Below the pieces are notes generated by a model. The model was not told where the DNA came from. It saw nothing but the letters and a program-made list of their open reading frames with translations, and did no database searches. From DASPWW01 sp963756745 (GTDB lineage: Bacteria > Actinomycetota > Thermoleophilia > Solirubrobacterales > 70-9), in NCBI GenBank assembly GCA_963756745.1, contig CAVWOU010000009.1:186001-250000 (forward strand): 64,000 nucleotides of DNA, given 5' to 3'. The translations under genes and the position numbers were made by a program. How positions within the stretch are numbered: position 1 is the stretch's first letter; every line of letters starts with the position of its first letter. Below are positions 15,349-24,701 of this stretch, in pieces.

Positions 15349-16899
15349 CTACGCCGTGCGGGTCCGTCCACGACCGACCGCGAAGGCGGTCGCGACGAGG
15401 ACCAGCGCGCCGACGCCGATCAGGACCCAGACGATGGCGCTCGTGCCACCACCCTCGTCACTGCTCTCGGCGGCGGCCGGCACGGGATCGTCGGATCCCT
15501 GGAGGGCCAGGGCCTTGAGCTTCGAGCCGTACCCCGCATCCGGGTTCGCGCCGGGCAGCGGCGCGGCGAGGTAGGGGAACTCCGTCAGGAACGGGACGTC
15601 GTTCTGATCGACCCCGTCTCCGAGCGGGACCTCATTTCCCTTCAGCGCCCCGGCCACGACCTGGAGATCGATGTCGACCACGTCGTCGGTCAGACGGCGG
15701 CCGTTCGGGTAGCCGGCGTTGTCCTTCGCCAGCACGCCGAGGCGTTCCGGGTTGGACGACGGCGGCGTCCCGAGGTTGATCTTGATCGTGTCGGTGGCGT
15801 TCTTCGAGGCCTCGCCCGGGAAGGCGTTGAGGCCGGGAATGCCCTGAAGCACCGCCTGGACAATGTCCGTGCGGTTCTTCTCAGGGGCGTTGACCATGTC
15901 CGGGAACAGCACGTTCAGCACTGCCGCGAGCTCGGGCTCGAGGACGTACTTCCCGTAGTTCGCCGCGTCGGCGTCGGGCGTCGTGCGGTTGAACTTGTCC
16001 TTCTGGCCGAGCGGGATGATCACCTCGTTGACCAGCGGGTTCCCGAGCCGCGAGACCTGCTGGAACTCGCCGGTCCCGCTGCCCTCGGGGCTCACCGTCT
16101 GGCGCTCGGTCGTCGACCACACTCCGACCACGGCGTTCTCGGACTTCTCGCTGTCGACGGGCTTCCCGTCCGTCGTGACGTCCTGCTCCGGGACCTGGAG
16201 CACGGTCGAATGGACCGCGTACCCCGCGAGGTCGTCGACGCCTCCACCCTCGTTGCCGAGGCCGGCACCGGTCAGGTTGACGGTGTCGAATATCCGACCG
16301 AGGGCAGCGAAGAACGGGTCGTCGCGCTGGCCGGCGAACACCTTGCCGCCGCCGGGCAGCTTCTCGACCGCCGCTTCGGCGACCTTGTCGTAGTCGGGAA
16401 TCGTCTTAGGTCCGACGTTGCTCGGCGGCGTCAACAGATCCTTGCCGATGACTTCCGAGCTCTTCGTCGCTCCGTCCTCGAGCTCCTCGCGTATCAGCGT
16501 GTAGCTCTGGACGACGTTGAGATTCGGGCTGTCCTTCGAGGTGATCGGCTTCCCGAGCCCGTACAGGAACGAATCCGGGTTCCGAACCTCGGTGTCGAAC
16601 TCGAACAGGTAGCGGACGTCGGCGACGCCGTCACCGCTGTTGTCGATGTTGAGGTAGTAGTGCGCGTTGTCGTCGAACCTGTAGAAGTTCGGGCCGCCGG
16701 CGGGATCCTCGAACGGGACCCAGTTCGCGGCGATCGTCAACGTGCCCGGCGCATCCTCCGCGGTGAACGCGTAGGTGTCCGTGTTGTCTCCCGTCGGGTC
16801 GATCGACGTCAACGGGGCCTCGCGATGCGAGGAGCCCACGCTCATCGGCACCGCGATCGCGAATGCCGCGAGGGCCGCGGCGAGTACGAGCTTCTTCAT
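15349..16899 (-). CDS. Secreted DUF4331 protein with C-terminal membrane anchor
   Basis: A 516-residue exported protein of the DUF4331 family, function unknown. Signal peptide 1-~22 is followed by the family's hallmark SSHREAPLTSIDPTGDNTD. Asp-rich and Asn-rich motifs recur (YFLxxDNSGDGVADV-like region near 75-90, FPDMVNAPEKNRTD). A proline/serine linker leads to a single transmembrane helix (~486-508) and a basic tail, an anchored-surface layout. The ATG has a textbook GGAGGAG site. Genome position heads the TPR-NicO-Fur-NiCoT set, so a role in extracytoplasmic metal handling is proposed (inference). Confidence 0.88.
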   Translation of the reverse strand: MKKLVLAAALAAFAIAVPMSVGSSHREAPLTSIDPTGDNTDTYAFTAEDAPGTLTIAANWVPFEDPAGGPNFYRFDDNAHYYLNIDNSGDGVADVRYLFEFDTEVRNPDSFLYGLGKPITSKDSPNLNVVQSYTLIREELEDGATKSSEVIGKDLLTPPSNVGPKTIPDYDKVAEAAVEKLPGGGKVFAGQRDDPFFAALGRIFDTVNLTGAGLGNEGGGVDDLAGYAVHSTVLQVPEQDVTTDGKPVDSEKSENAVVGVWSTTERQTVSPEGSGTGEFQQVSRLGNPLVNEVIIPLGQKDKFNRTTPDADAANYGKYVLEPELAAVLNVLFPDMVNAPEKNRTDIVQAVLQGIPGLNAFPGEASKNATDTIKINLGTPPSSNPERLGVLAKDNAGYPNGRRLTDDVVDIDLQVVAGALKGNEVPLGDGVDQNDVPFLTEFPYLAAPLPGANPDAGYGSKLKALALQGSDDPVPAAAESSDEGGGTSAIVWVLIGVGALVLVATAFAVGRGRTRTA

Positions 16900-17085
16900 T
16901 GCTCCTCCTAGCGGCGGCTTGGGCCAGTGCCGACGAGCCGGCCGCCGGCCCGGCCCTCGGTTGCCCATTGATGCGCCGCGCCAGGAGGAGCGGATCATAA
17001 AAAGCGCTGCAAATGGCGCACTTGTACGAGCCGCTCGCAGATGCGAGCCGCTCGCGCGAGGAGCTGCTCGGCGTTCCCGGGTTGG

Positions 17086-19680
17086 TTAGTTCGGGCTCGG
17101 CTCGGCGGTGCCCTCGTCGTCGCCCGAGGGCTTGTCGTCCGGCGTCGCGTCGTCCGGGTCGCCCTCGTCGCTCTGCTTCGCGCCGACTCCGACGGGCTCG
17201 GGCTTCTTCTTCGGGCGCTTGCGAGGCTTGACGAGCTTCAGCTTCAACGGCCGCTCTTCGTCGCCGTCGGGATCGCGGTCGATCAGCACGGTCGTGCTGG
17301 GGGTGATCTCGCCGTGGCGCAGGACCTCGTCGGCGAGCGGGTCCTCGACGAAGCGCTGGATCGCGCGCCGCAGCGGCCGCGCACCCATCGCCGGATCGAA
17401 GCCGACGTCGGCGAGGTGCTCCTTCGCCTCTTCGGTGAGATCGAGCTGCAGCTCGTGCTCGGCGACCTGGGCCCGCACGCGGCTGACCATCAGCTCGATG
17501 ATCTCCTTGATCTCGTCCTTCGAGAGCTTGTGGAAGACGATCACCTCGTCGATCCGGTTCAGGAACTCGGGGCGGAACACCTTCTTGAGCTCGCCCATGA
17601 TCCGCTCCTTCATCTCCTCGTAGGAGATGCCGGACTCCTCCGAGATCGAGAACCCGAGCGGCGTGTTGCGCGCGATGTCCTTCGCGCCGATGTTCGAGGT
17701 CATGATCACGATCGAGTTGCGGAAGTCGACCGTCCGCCCCTGTGCGTCCGTCAGCCGCCCATCCTCGAGGATCTGAAGCAGGATGTTGAAGACGTCCGGG
17801 TGCGCCTTCTCGATCTCGTCGAGCAGCAGCACCGAGTACGGCTTGCGCCGCACGGCCTCGGTGAGCTGGCCACCCTCGTCATACCCGACGTACCCGGGGG
17901 GTGATCCGACCAGGCGCGAGACCGAGTGCTTCTCCATGTACTCGGACATGTCGATCCGCACCATCGCGTCCTCGTCGCCGAACAGGAACTCGGCGAGCGT
18001 GCGCGCGAGCTCGGTCTTGCCGACGCCGGATGGCCCGAGGAAGATGAACGAGCCGGCCGGGCGCTTTGGGTCCTTGATCCCGGCGCGCGAGCGGCGGATC
18101 GCCTTCGAGACAGCGGTAATCGCCACGTCCTGACCGATTACGCGCTTGTGCAGCTCGTCCTCCATGCGGACGAGCTTCTGCGTCTCGGCCTCGGTGAGCT
18201 TGAACACCGGGATGCCGGTCCACATCGAGACGATGTCCGCGATCTCCTCCTCGGCGACCTGAGGGCGCTCGCCGCCCTCGCCCGAGGTCCACTGGTCCTC
18301 GAGCTCGCGCTTCTTGTTCGTGAGCTGACGCTCCTTGTCGCGCAGGTTCGCGGCCTTCTCGAACTCCTGCGACTCGATCGCCTCCTCCTTGGCGCGGCGG
18401 GTCTCCTCGATCTCCTCCTCGAGCTCCCGGTACACGGGCGGCTGGCTCATCGACTTGATCCGCATCCGCGACGCGGCCTCGTCGACGAGGTCGATCGCCT
18501 TGTCGGGAAGGAAGCGGTCGGAGATGTAGCGGTCGGCAAGCTCGGCGGCGGCGCCCAGCGCGTCATTCGTGATCTCGACGCGGTGGTGCTGCTCATAGCG
18601 ATCCCGAAGGCCCTCCAGGATCGCGACGGTCTCGGGGATCGAGGGCTCCTCGACCTTGATCTGCTGGAAGCGGCGCTCCAGCGCCGAGTCGCGCTCGAGG
18701 TACTTGCGGTACTCGTCGAGAGTCGTAGCGCCGATCGTCTGCAGCTCGCCGCGTGCGAGCGCGGGCTTGAGGATCGACGCTGCGTCGATCGCGCCCTCGG
18801 CGGCGCCAGCGCCGACGAGGTTGTGGAGCTCGTCGATGAACAGGACGATGTCGCCGCGCTGGGTGATCTCCTTCATCACCTTCTTGAGGCGCTCCTCGAA
18901 CTCGCCGCGGTACTTCGAGCCCGCGACCAGAGCGGCGAGGTCGAGCGTGTAGATCTGCTTGTTCTTCAGCAGCTCGGGGACCTCGCCCTTGGTGATCCGG
19001 CTCGCCAGCCCCTCGACGACGGCGGTCTTTCCGACGCCGGGCTCGCCGAGCAGGACGGGGTTGTTCTTCGTCCGCCGCGAGAGGATCTGCATGATCCGCT
19101 CGATCTCGGTCTCGCGACCGATCGTCGGATCGAGCTTGCCCTCGGCGGAAAGCTTGGTCAGGTTGCGTCCGAACTGGTCGAGCAGCTTGGAGGACTTCTT
19201 GCCCTCTGCCGACGCGCCTGCGCCGGCGCCCTGGCGGCGCCCCCCGGGGCCGGACAGCATCCGGATCACCTCGTTGCGGATCTTGTCCGAGTCGGCGTCG
19301 AAGTCGAGCAGGATGCGCGCGGCCACGCCCTCGTTCTCGCGCACGAGTCCGAGCAGGATGTGCTCGGTGCCAATGTAGTTGTGGCCGAGCGACAGCGCCT
19401 CGCGGAGCGCGAGCTCGAGCACCTTCTTGGCGCGGGGCGTGAACGGGATCTGGCCCGAGGTGACCTCCTCACCGGAGCCGACTATCCGCACGACCTGGGC
19501 GCGGACGCGCTCCACGGTGATGTCGAGCGACTCGAGCACGCGCGCGGCGAGCCCCTCCTCCTCGCGCAACAGGCCGAGGAGGATGTGCTCCGTGCCGATG
19601 TAGTTGTGCTTGAGAGTCCGGGCCTCTTCCTGCGCTAGGACGACGACCTGCCGGGCTCTCTCTGTGAATCGCTCAAACAC
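17086..19680 (-). CDS. clpC: ATP-dependent Clp protease ATP-binding subunit ClpC
   Basis: Hsp100 unfoldase feeding ClpP. At 864 residues it is full length. Seen: two N-domain repeats (1-145, each with HNYIGTEHILLGL), first AAA module with Walker A GEPGVGKT at 212-219, UVR/coiled-coil middle region ~425-460, second AAA module with GPSGVGKTELA near 548, the ClpP-docking LGF loop near 676, and a charged disordered tail. GTG start with AGAAGAG upstream. No CtsR or HspR box was recognised in the 254-base upstream gap. Confidence 0.97.
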   Translation of the reverse strand: MFERFTERARQVVVLAQEEARTLKHNYIGTEHILLGLLREEEGLAARVLESLDITVERVRAQVVRIVGSGEEVTSGQIPFTPRAKKVLELALREALSLGHNYIGTEHILLGLVRENEGVAARILLDFDADSDKIRNEVIRMLSGPGGRRQGAGAGASAEGKKSSKLLDQFGRNLTKLSAEGKLDPTIGRETEIERIMQILSRRTKNNPVLLGEPGVGKTAVVEGLASRITKGEVPELLKNKQIYTLDLAALVAGSKYRGEFEERLKKVMKEITQRGDIVLFIDELHNLVGAGAAEGAIDAASILKPALARGELQTIGATTLDEYRKYLERDSALERRFQQIKVEEPSIPETVAILEGLRDRYEQHHRVEITNDALGAAAELADRYISDRFLPDKAIDLVDEAASRMRIKSMSQPPVYRELEEEIEETRRAKEEAIESQEFEKAANLRDKERQLTNKKRELEDQWTSGEGGERPQVAEEEIADIVSMWTGIPVFKLTEAETQKLVRMEDELHKRVIGQDVAITAVSKAIRRSRAGIKDPKRPAGSFIFLGPSGVGKTELARTLAEFLFGDEDAMVRIDMSEYMEKHSVSRLVGSPPGYVGYDEGGQLTEAVRRKPYSVLLLDEIEKAHPDVFNILLQILEDGRLTDAQGRTVDFRNSIVIMTSNIGAKDIARNTPLGFSISEESGISYEEMKERIMGELKKVFRPEFLNRIDEVIVFHKLSKDEIKEIIELMVSRVRAQVAEHELQLDLTEEAKEHLADVGFDPAMGARPLRRAIQRFVEDPLADEVLRHGEITPSTTVLIDRDPDGDEERPLKLKLVKPRKRPKKKPEPVGVGAKQSDEGDPDDATPDDKPSGDDEGTAEPSPN

Positions 19681-19934
19681 GTTGTTCTCTTCTGAACCTC
19701 AGTATCACCAACTGGGTGGTCGGGACCCGCCTTGGTGCCGATGGGGACGCAAGCTCGCCGGCGGCCTTACCCTCTATTCGGCTCCGCGCTGCCGATCGGA
19801 TTAAGACCCTCCGGTTTCTTCGACTACACCGAGTACCCAGTATATCGGCGGCGCTTCGCCACCCCTGAACCCCAGATTCCCCCAACTAGCGTGTTTTGTG
19901 GATGTCCCCGACGTAGTTCGATTTCCTTACGCCC
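19681..19934 (-). promoter_or_regulatory. clpC upstream region
   Basis: The 254-base gap between the lysS stop and clpC start. On the minus strand TATACT (near 19838-19843) gives a plausible -10 with a leader of roughly 150 bases. No gene, repeat or known heat-shock operator was seen. Confidence 0.35.
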
Positions 19935-21401
19935 TCAGTCCCGCATCGTCGGGAACAGCACGACCTCGCGCAGCGTGCGTCGGCCGCTGAGCAGCATCAC
20001 CATGCGGTCGATCCCGAGTCCCACCCCGGCCGTCGGGGGCATGCCTTGCTCGAGCGCGCCGAGGAAGGCGTCGTCGAACGGCTGGGTCTCCTCGTCGCCG
20101 CGCGCCATCTCCTCGCGCTGGTCCTCGAAGCGGCGGCGCTGCTCGTCGGGGTCGTTGAGCTCGGTGAAGGCGTTGGCGATCTCGATCCCGCCGGTGAACG
20201 CCTCCCAGCGCTCGACGAAACCCTCGGCCGTGCGGTGGCGCTTCGCGAACGGCGACAGCTCGACGGGGTAGTCGAGCACGAACGTTGGATCGACCAGCTC
20301 GGGCTCGAGGCGCTTTGAGAGCAGCCCGTCGACGAGCTTGCCCCACCCCGCTGCCTCGCCGGGATCGGTGCCGAGCGCGGCGGCGAGCTCCTCGCGGCTC
20401 GGCCGGCTCGCCAGGTCGATACTCGTTCGCTCCAACAGGGCGTCCCGGAGCGTCACCCGGCGCCACGGCGGCGCGAGGTCGATCTGCGTGCCGTCGCGCT
20501 CGATCTTCGTCGTGCCGAGGACCTGCTCGGCGACGTACGCGACGAGCTGCTCGGTGCGCTCCGCGGCGTCGCCGTAGTCGGCGTATGCCTCGTACCACTC
20601 GAGCATCGTGAACTCGGGGTTGTGCTTGGGCGAGATCCCCTCGTTGCGGAAGTCCTTGCCGAGCTCATACACCCGCTCCAGGCCCCCGACGATCAACCGC
20701 TTCAGGTAGAGCTCCGTCGCAATCCGCAGGTAGAGGTCGCGATCGAGCGCGTTGTGGTGGGTCGTGAATGGACGCGCCAGCGCCCCGCCGTAGAGGGGCT
20801 GGAGTACCGGCGTCTCGACCTCGAGGAAGCCGCGCTCGTCGAGCCACGCGCGGATGGCCTGGATCACCCGGGCGCGAAGCTCGAACAGCTCCCGCGTCTC
20901 CGGGTTCGCCATCAGGTCGAGCTCGCGGCGCCGGTAGCGCGTCTCGACGTCCTCGAGCCCGTGGTACTTGTCGGGCGGAGGGCGCATCGCCTTGGCGAGC
21001 AGGACCCAGTCCTCTACCCGCAGCGAGAGCTCGCCCTTCTTGGTCTTGAACGCCACCCCCTCGACGCCGACGATGTCTCCGAGGTCGAGCCCCACGAGCT
21101 CATCGTGCTCCTCGTCTCCCACCACGTCGGCGCGGGAGTGGAGCTGGATCTGTCCTGAGCGGTCGCGGAGGTCGAGGAAGGCCGCCTTGCCGTGACCGCG
21201 CCGCGCGGTCAACCGCCCGGCCACCCGGTGGCGGACGTCGGTCTCCTCACCCGGCTCGAGGTCTTCGTGGCGGGCGCGCACCTCGGCGATCTCGGAGCGC
21301 TCGCCGAACGAGTGCGGGAACGGGTCGCGCCCGCTCTCCCGCAGGCGCTTCAGCTTCGAGCGCCGCTCCTTGACCAGCTCTGACTCGGCGGATTCGTTCA
21401 G
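19935..21401 (-). CDS. lysS: Lysyl-tRNA synthetase (class II), likely CTG start
   Basis: Charges tRNA-Lys. Seen: OB-fold anticodon domain (TARRGHGKAAFLDLRD), motif 2 FRNEGISPKHNPEFTMLEWY and motif 3 GVGLGIDRMVML, ending HTLR-type PTMRD. The first canonical start in frame (GTG 21281) would remove the conserved KLKRLRESGRDPFPHSF segment. No ATG, GTG or TTG exists upstream in frame. CTG 21401 overlaps the greA stop (CTGA), matching the 4-base overlap style of this genome, and gives 488 residues. It is co-transcribed with greA. Confidence 0.95.
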   Translation of the reverse strand: MNESAESELVKERRSKLKRLRESGRDPFPHSFGERSEIAEVRARHEDLEPGEETDVRHRVAGRLTARRGHGKAAFLDLRDRSGQIQLHSRADVVGDEEHDELVGLDLGDIVGVEGVAFKTKKGELSLRVEDWVLLAKAMRPPPDKYHGLEDVETRYRRRELDLMANPETRELFELRARVIQAIRAWLDERGFLEVETPVLQPLYGGALARPFTTHHNALDRDLYLRIATELYLKRLIVGGLERVYELGKDFRNEGISPKHNPEFTMLEWYEAYADYGDAAERTEQLVAYVAEQVLGTTKIERDGTQIDLAPPWRRVTLRDALLERTSIDLASRPSREELAAALGTDPGEAAGWGKLVDGLLSKRLEPELVDPTFVLDYPVELSPFAKRHRTAEGFVERWEAFTGGIEIANAFTELNDPDEQRRRFEDQREEMARGDEETQPFDDAFLGALEQGMPPTAGVGLGIDRMVMLLSGRRTLREVVLFPTMRD

Positions 21402-21874
21402 GCTTCGATCTTCGTGATCTTGAGCTTCTTCTTCGGGCCGCGTGGGACGTCGATCGTTACCACGTCGCCCTTCTTGTGGCCCATCAGGGCACTGCCGATC
21501 GGAGACTCGTTCGAGAGCTTGTCCTCGGTGGGGTCCGCCTCGGCTGAGCCGACGACCTGGAACTTCCGCGACTCGCCCGACTTCTGGTCCTTGACGTGGA
21601 CCTTGACGCCGACCGAGACGGCATCGGTGTCCACGTCCTTCTCGGTGACCACGGTGGCGCGTCGCAGGCGCTCCTCGAGATGCGCGATCCGCTGCTCGAG
21701 CATCGCCTGCTCGTTCTTCGCGTCGTCGTACTCGGCGTTCTCGGCGATGTCGCCGAACTCGCGCGCCTCCTTGATTCGCTCCGCCACCTCGCGGCGCTTC
21801 GAGGTCTGCAGGTACTCGAGCTCGTCCTTCAAGCGCTCGAGCCCGTCGTGTGTGATCAACGACTCGCGTGCCAC
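21398..21874 (-). CDS. greA: Transcription elongation factor GreA
   Basis: Rescues backtracked RNA polymerase by stimulating transcript cleavage. The 158-residue length is canonical. Seen: N-terminal coiled coil with the tip EFGDIAENAEYDDAKNEQ and the C-terminal FKBP-like domain with SPIGSALMGHKKGD. GTG is chosen because GGGAG lies 5 bases upstream and an earlier start adds 11 unconserved residues. Its stop overlaps the lysS CTG. Confidence 0.97.
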   Translation of the reverse strand: MARESLITHDGLERLKDELEYLQTSKRREVAERIKEAREFGDIAENAEYDDAKNEQAMLEQRIAHLEERLRRATVVTEKDVDTDAVSVGVKVHVKDQKSGESRKFQVVGSAEADPTEDKLSNESPIGSALMGHKKGDVVTIDVPRGPKKKLKITKIEA

Positions 21875-22003
21875 TTGGACTCCCTGTCTTCCTTTCCTAG
21901 CTCTCAACCTCGGAGGTCAGCCCGTCGATCAGGCGGGATCCCTCATTAGATAAGCCCGAAACGCGCTCTCGATGAGCTCGTCGTCTCGGGCCAAGGGGCG
22001 GGC

Positions 22004-22009
22004 ATTATA
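22004..22009 (-). promoter_or_regulatory. -10 box of the greA-lysS operon
   Basis: On the minus strand CGC-TATAAT-GCC is a consensus -10 about 130 bases upstream of greA, in the 174-base gap after dus. No convincing -35 is seen. A small GGCCTGA/TCAGGCC hairpin (22027-22041) just upstream may end the dus transcript. Confidence 0.5.
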
Positions 22010-22048
22010 GCGATGGCCCGGAGCGCACTCGCGGGGCCTGAATCAGGC

Positions 22049-23038
22049 CTATGAAGAGGCCAGGCCGGCAGCCAGCGTGCGTGCCTCGTCGAGTGTTCGC
22101 GTGCGCTGGAATGGCTCGTTGGCGCGGCGCGGCAGGCCCAGCCGGCTCAGGTACCAGGGGTAGAACTTGCGCAGGTACGGGGCGGCCCCGCGCCCCAGGT
22201 GGTGGCCCGCACGTTCGATCACCCAAATCAGCTCGGCGACGATCTCCGCGGCCGAGGGCGACGTCGTGCGGCGGCCGGTCAGCTGCTCGAAGATCCATGG
22301 GTTGCCGAGCGACCCGCGGGCGATCATTACCGCGTCCGCCTCGGACTCCCGGTACGCCCGCCGAGCCGAATCGACGTCGCGCAGCCCGCCCGACGCGATC
22401 ACCGGGACGCCGTCGCCGCCGAGCCGCCGCACGAGCTCGCGCACGAGGCCGTAGTCGGGGCTGCCCTTGTGCTGCTCGGAGGCGGGCCGGGGGTGGAACG
22501 CGATCGCCGCCACCCCGGCCTCGCGCGCCAGTCGCACGGCGAGCTCCACTCCTGACGTGTCGCCCGGCTCGAGCCCGGAGCGCAGCTTCACGGTCACCGG
22601 CAGGCCCGACCCCTCGCGCGCCGCCCGGGCGACGCGCACCGCGAGGTCCGGATCCGCGAGCAGCGCCGCGCCGGCGCCGGCCTTTCGCACCTTTCGTACG
22701 GGACAGCCCATGTTGATGTCGACGACGTCGGCGCCCGCGCGCGCAACGATCGCGGCCGCCGAGCGCATCACATCGGGGTCGTGGCCGAAGAGCTGGATCG
22801 AGACCGGGTGCTCCTCGGGATGGACGACGAGCAGCTCGCGCATGGTGCGCTCGTTGCGGTGGTGCAGGGCGAAGCTCGACACCATCTCCGACACCGCCAA
22901 TCCCGCGCCGTGCCGGCGCGCCTGCAGGCGCACGAACCAGTTGCCGATCCCGGCCAGGGGCGCAAGCAGCACGCGGTTCGCGACACTGACGTCGCCGATC
23001 TCGAACCCGGTGTTGAGGGTTGGTTGCTGGGCTCTCAC
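22049..23038 (-). CDS. dus: tRNA-dihydrouridine synthase (DusB-like)
   Basis: FMN enzyme reducing uridines in the tRNA D-loop. Seen: APLAGIGNWFVR near the N-terminus, DINMGCPVRKVRKAGAGAAL with the catalytic Cys112, KLRSGLE, IAFHPRPASEQHKG and PVIASGGLRD for FMN phosphate. 329 residues from a GTG that overlaps the coaX stop (GTGA), so translation is coupled. Regioselectivity (DusB-type) is inferred from overall similarity only. Confidence 0.93.
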   Translation of the reverse strand: MRAQQPTLNTGFEIGDVSVANRVLLAPLAGIGNWFVRLQARRHGAGLAVSEMVSSFALHHRNERTMRELLVVHPEEHPVSIQLFGHDPDVMRSAAAIVARAGADVVDINMGCPVRKVRKAGAGAALLADPDLAVRVARAAREGSGLPVTVKLRSGLEPGDTSGVELAVRLAREAGVAAIAFHPRPASEQHKGSPDYGLVRELVRRLGGDGVPVIASGGLRDVDSARRAYRESEADAVMIARGSLGNPWIFEQLTGRRTTSPSAAEIVAELIWVIERAGHHLGRGAAPYLRKFYPWYLSRLGLPRRANEPFQRTRTLDEARTLAAGLASS

Positions 23039-23814
23039 TGGTTCCGATCGTAGATCAGCCGCAGGCCGGTGAGCGTGAGCAGGTCGTCGACCTCGTCGAT
23101 CGTCTCGCAGTGTGGCGCGATCGCGTCCGCCAGGCCCCCGGTGGCGATGATTGTGGCTTTGCCGCCCAGCTCTTCCCGCAGCCGGCGCGCGATCCCGTCG
23201 ACGAGCCCCGCGAAGCCGAGCACGAACCCGGCCTCCATCGCCTCCTTGGTGTTCTTGCCGATCGCCCGCCCGGGTTGCGCGAGGTCGATCCGGGGGAGCT
23301 TCGCGGTGCGCTCGGTGAGCGCCTTCATCGATATCTCGACCCCCGGGCCGATCACGCCGCCGAGGTACTCCCCGCTCTCTGAGACGACGTCGAAGTTGGT
23401 CGACGTGCCGAAGTCGACCGCCACGCACGCGCCGCCGACGCGATCGAACGCGGCGACGGCGTTCACGAGCCTGTCCGCGCCGAGCTCGTGCGGGTTGTCG
23501 ACGACGATCGGCATCCGCGTCTTCAGGCTCGGGCCGACCTCGAGATGGTCGATCGCGTCGCCGCCGGCGCTGAGATGGCGACCGGACAATTGCGCGTACT
23601 CGGGGGCGAGCTGCGGCACCACGGTGGACACGATCGACGCGTCTACCCGCCCGCGCTCGATCCCACGCAGCGTCAGCAGCCCGACGATCGTGACCGCGAG
23701 CTGGTCCGCGCTCGCGCTCGGGTCGGTCGCGACGCGCCAGTGCTCGACCAGCTCGGCGTCGTCGAAGACCCCGATGTGGGTCTGGGTGTTGCCCACGTCG
23801 ACCGCAAGGAGCAT
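23035..23814 (-). CDS. coaX: Type III pantothenate kinase
   Basis: First step of CoA synthesis, ATP-dependent phosphorylation of pantothenate; ASKHA fold. Seen: phosphate loop DVGNTQTHIGVF at the N-terminus, PHELGADRLVNAVAA and the DFGTSTNFDVV motif, ending IATGGLAD...GLRLIYDRN. 259 residues, normal. ATG 23814 has GATAAT ending 7 bases upstream, a leaderless-type start. It leads the coaX-dus pair. Confidence 0.96.
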   Translation of the reverse strand: MLLAVDVGNTQTHIGVFDDAELVEHWRVATDPSASADQLAVTIVGLLTLRGIERGRVDASIVSTVVPQLAPEYAQLSGRHLSAGGDAIDHLEVGPSLKTRMPIVVDNPHELGADRLVNAVAAFDRVGGACVAVDFGTSTNFDVVSESGEYLGGVIGPGVEISMKALTERTAKLPRIDLAQPGRAIGKNTKEAMEAGFVLGFAGLVDGIARRLREELGGKATIIATGGLADAIAPHCETIDEVDDLLTLTGLRLIYDRNQ

Positions 23815-23930
23815 GGCGCGGATTATCGGCCGAATGACCGCCAACCGCGCGACGGCGGACGCGGGAGCGAGCGAGCAAGGCTGCCAGTCACATGAGTGCG
23901 AGCGAGCGGGAGCGGAGCACGTCGCGCGAT

Positions 23931-23936
23931 TAGTAT
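23931..23936 (+). promoter_or_regulatory. -10 hexamer of leaderless GST-like gene
   Basis: TAGTAT, then exactly 6 bases, then the GTG start. No Shine-Dalgarno is present. Confidence 0.55.
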
Positions 23937-23942
23937 GGCCGT

Positions 23943-24701
23943 GTGGCGGCGACGCTGTACGTGATCCCGGGCTCGCACCCGTCGATGGCTGCCCGCTTGA
24001 TGCTCGAGGAGAAGGGAGTCGAGTACAAGCGCATCGACCTGATGCCCGTGATATCGAAGGCCGCGTTGAAGGCGCTGCGCTTCCCGGGCACCACCGTCCC
24101 GGCCCTGACGCTCGACGACCGCCGGATCCAGGGGACGATGAAGCTCGCGCGCGAGCTCGATCGGCTCCGACCCGAGCCGCCCCTGTTCCCGGGCGACCCG
24201 GAGCGCCGCGCGGCGGTGGAGGAGGCGGAGAGGTGGGGCGACGAGCCGTTTCAGGGGATGACGCGCCGGATCCTGTGGAACGCGATCGGGCGCGACCGCT
24301 CGTCGATCGGGACGTATGCCGAGGGCGCGAGGCTCGGAATCCCGATCGGGGTCGCGAAGAAGACCGCCGCGCCGATCATCGCTGCGGCGGTCCGATTCAA
24401 CCGAGCGAGCGACGACGCCGTGCGCGCGGACCTCGCGGGGCTCCCCGGAGCCCTCGACCGCATCGACGACTGGATCACCGAAGGCGTGCTCGGCGGCGAG
24501 ACCCCGAACGCTGCCGACTTCCAGATCGCGACCAGCGCCCGCCTGCTGATGACGCTTGACGACCTGCGCCCCGCGATCGAGGCGCGCCCGGCGGGTCAGC
24601 TCGCGACGAGGGTCGTGCCGGAGTTCCCGGGTCGAGTCGCGCCCGTGTACCCGGCGCCCTGGCTCGAGCCGCTGCGCGAGGCCGCCGCGGCGCCGAGCTA
24701 G
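23943..24701 (+). CDS. Glutathione S-transferase-like protein
   Basis: A 252-residue protein with an N-terminal thioredoxin-like GST fold (TLYVIPGSHPSMAARLMLEEKG, then FPGTTVPALTLDDRRIQGT containing the cis-Pro) and an all-helical C-terminal domain. It has no active-site Cys where Grx/omega GSTs carry one. Actinobacteria usually use mycothiol rather than glutathione, so the thiol partner is unknown. GTG start at a leaderless-type promoter. It overlaps the convergent folK by 4 bases at the stops. Confidence 0.75.
   Translation: MAATLYVIPGSHPSMAARLMLEEKGVEYKRIDLMPVISKAALKALRFPGTTVPALTLDDRRIQGTMKLARELDRLRPEPPLFPGDPERRAAVEEAERWGDEPFQGMTRRILWNAIGRDRSSIGTYAEGARLGIPIGVAKKTAAPIIAAAVRFNRASDDAVRADLAGLPGALDRIDDWITEGVLGGETPNAADFQIATSARLLMTLDDLRPAIEARPAGQLATRVVPEFPGRVAPVYPAPWLEPLREAAAAPS

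Noticed and set aside
17029..17060. GAGCCGCTCGC direct repeat after clpC as an attachment site
   Set aside because: Only two short copies in low-complexity GC-rich DNA; no mobile genes near. Could be a weak terminator.
17926..19638. 570-codon plus-strand ORF
   Set aside because: Antisense to clpC; composition is typical of the complementary frame of a GC-rich gene.
23855..23935. GCGAGCGAGC repeats before the GST-like gene as an operator
   Set aside because: Short, GC-rich and without dyad symmetry; could arise by chance.
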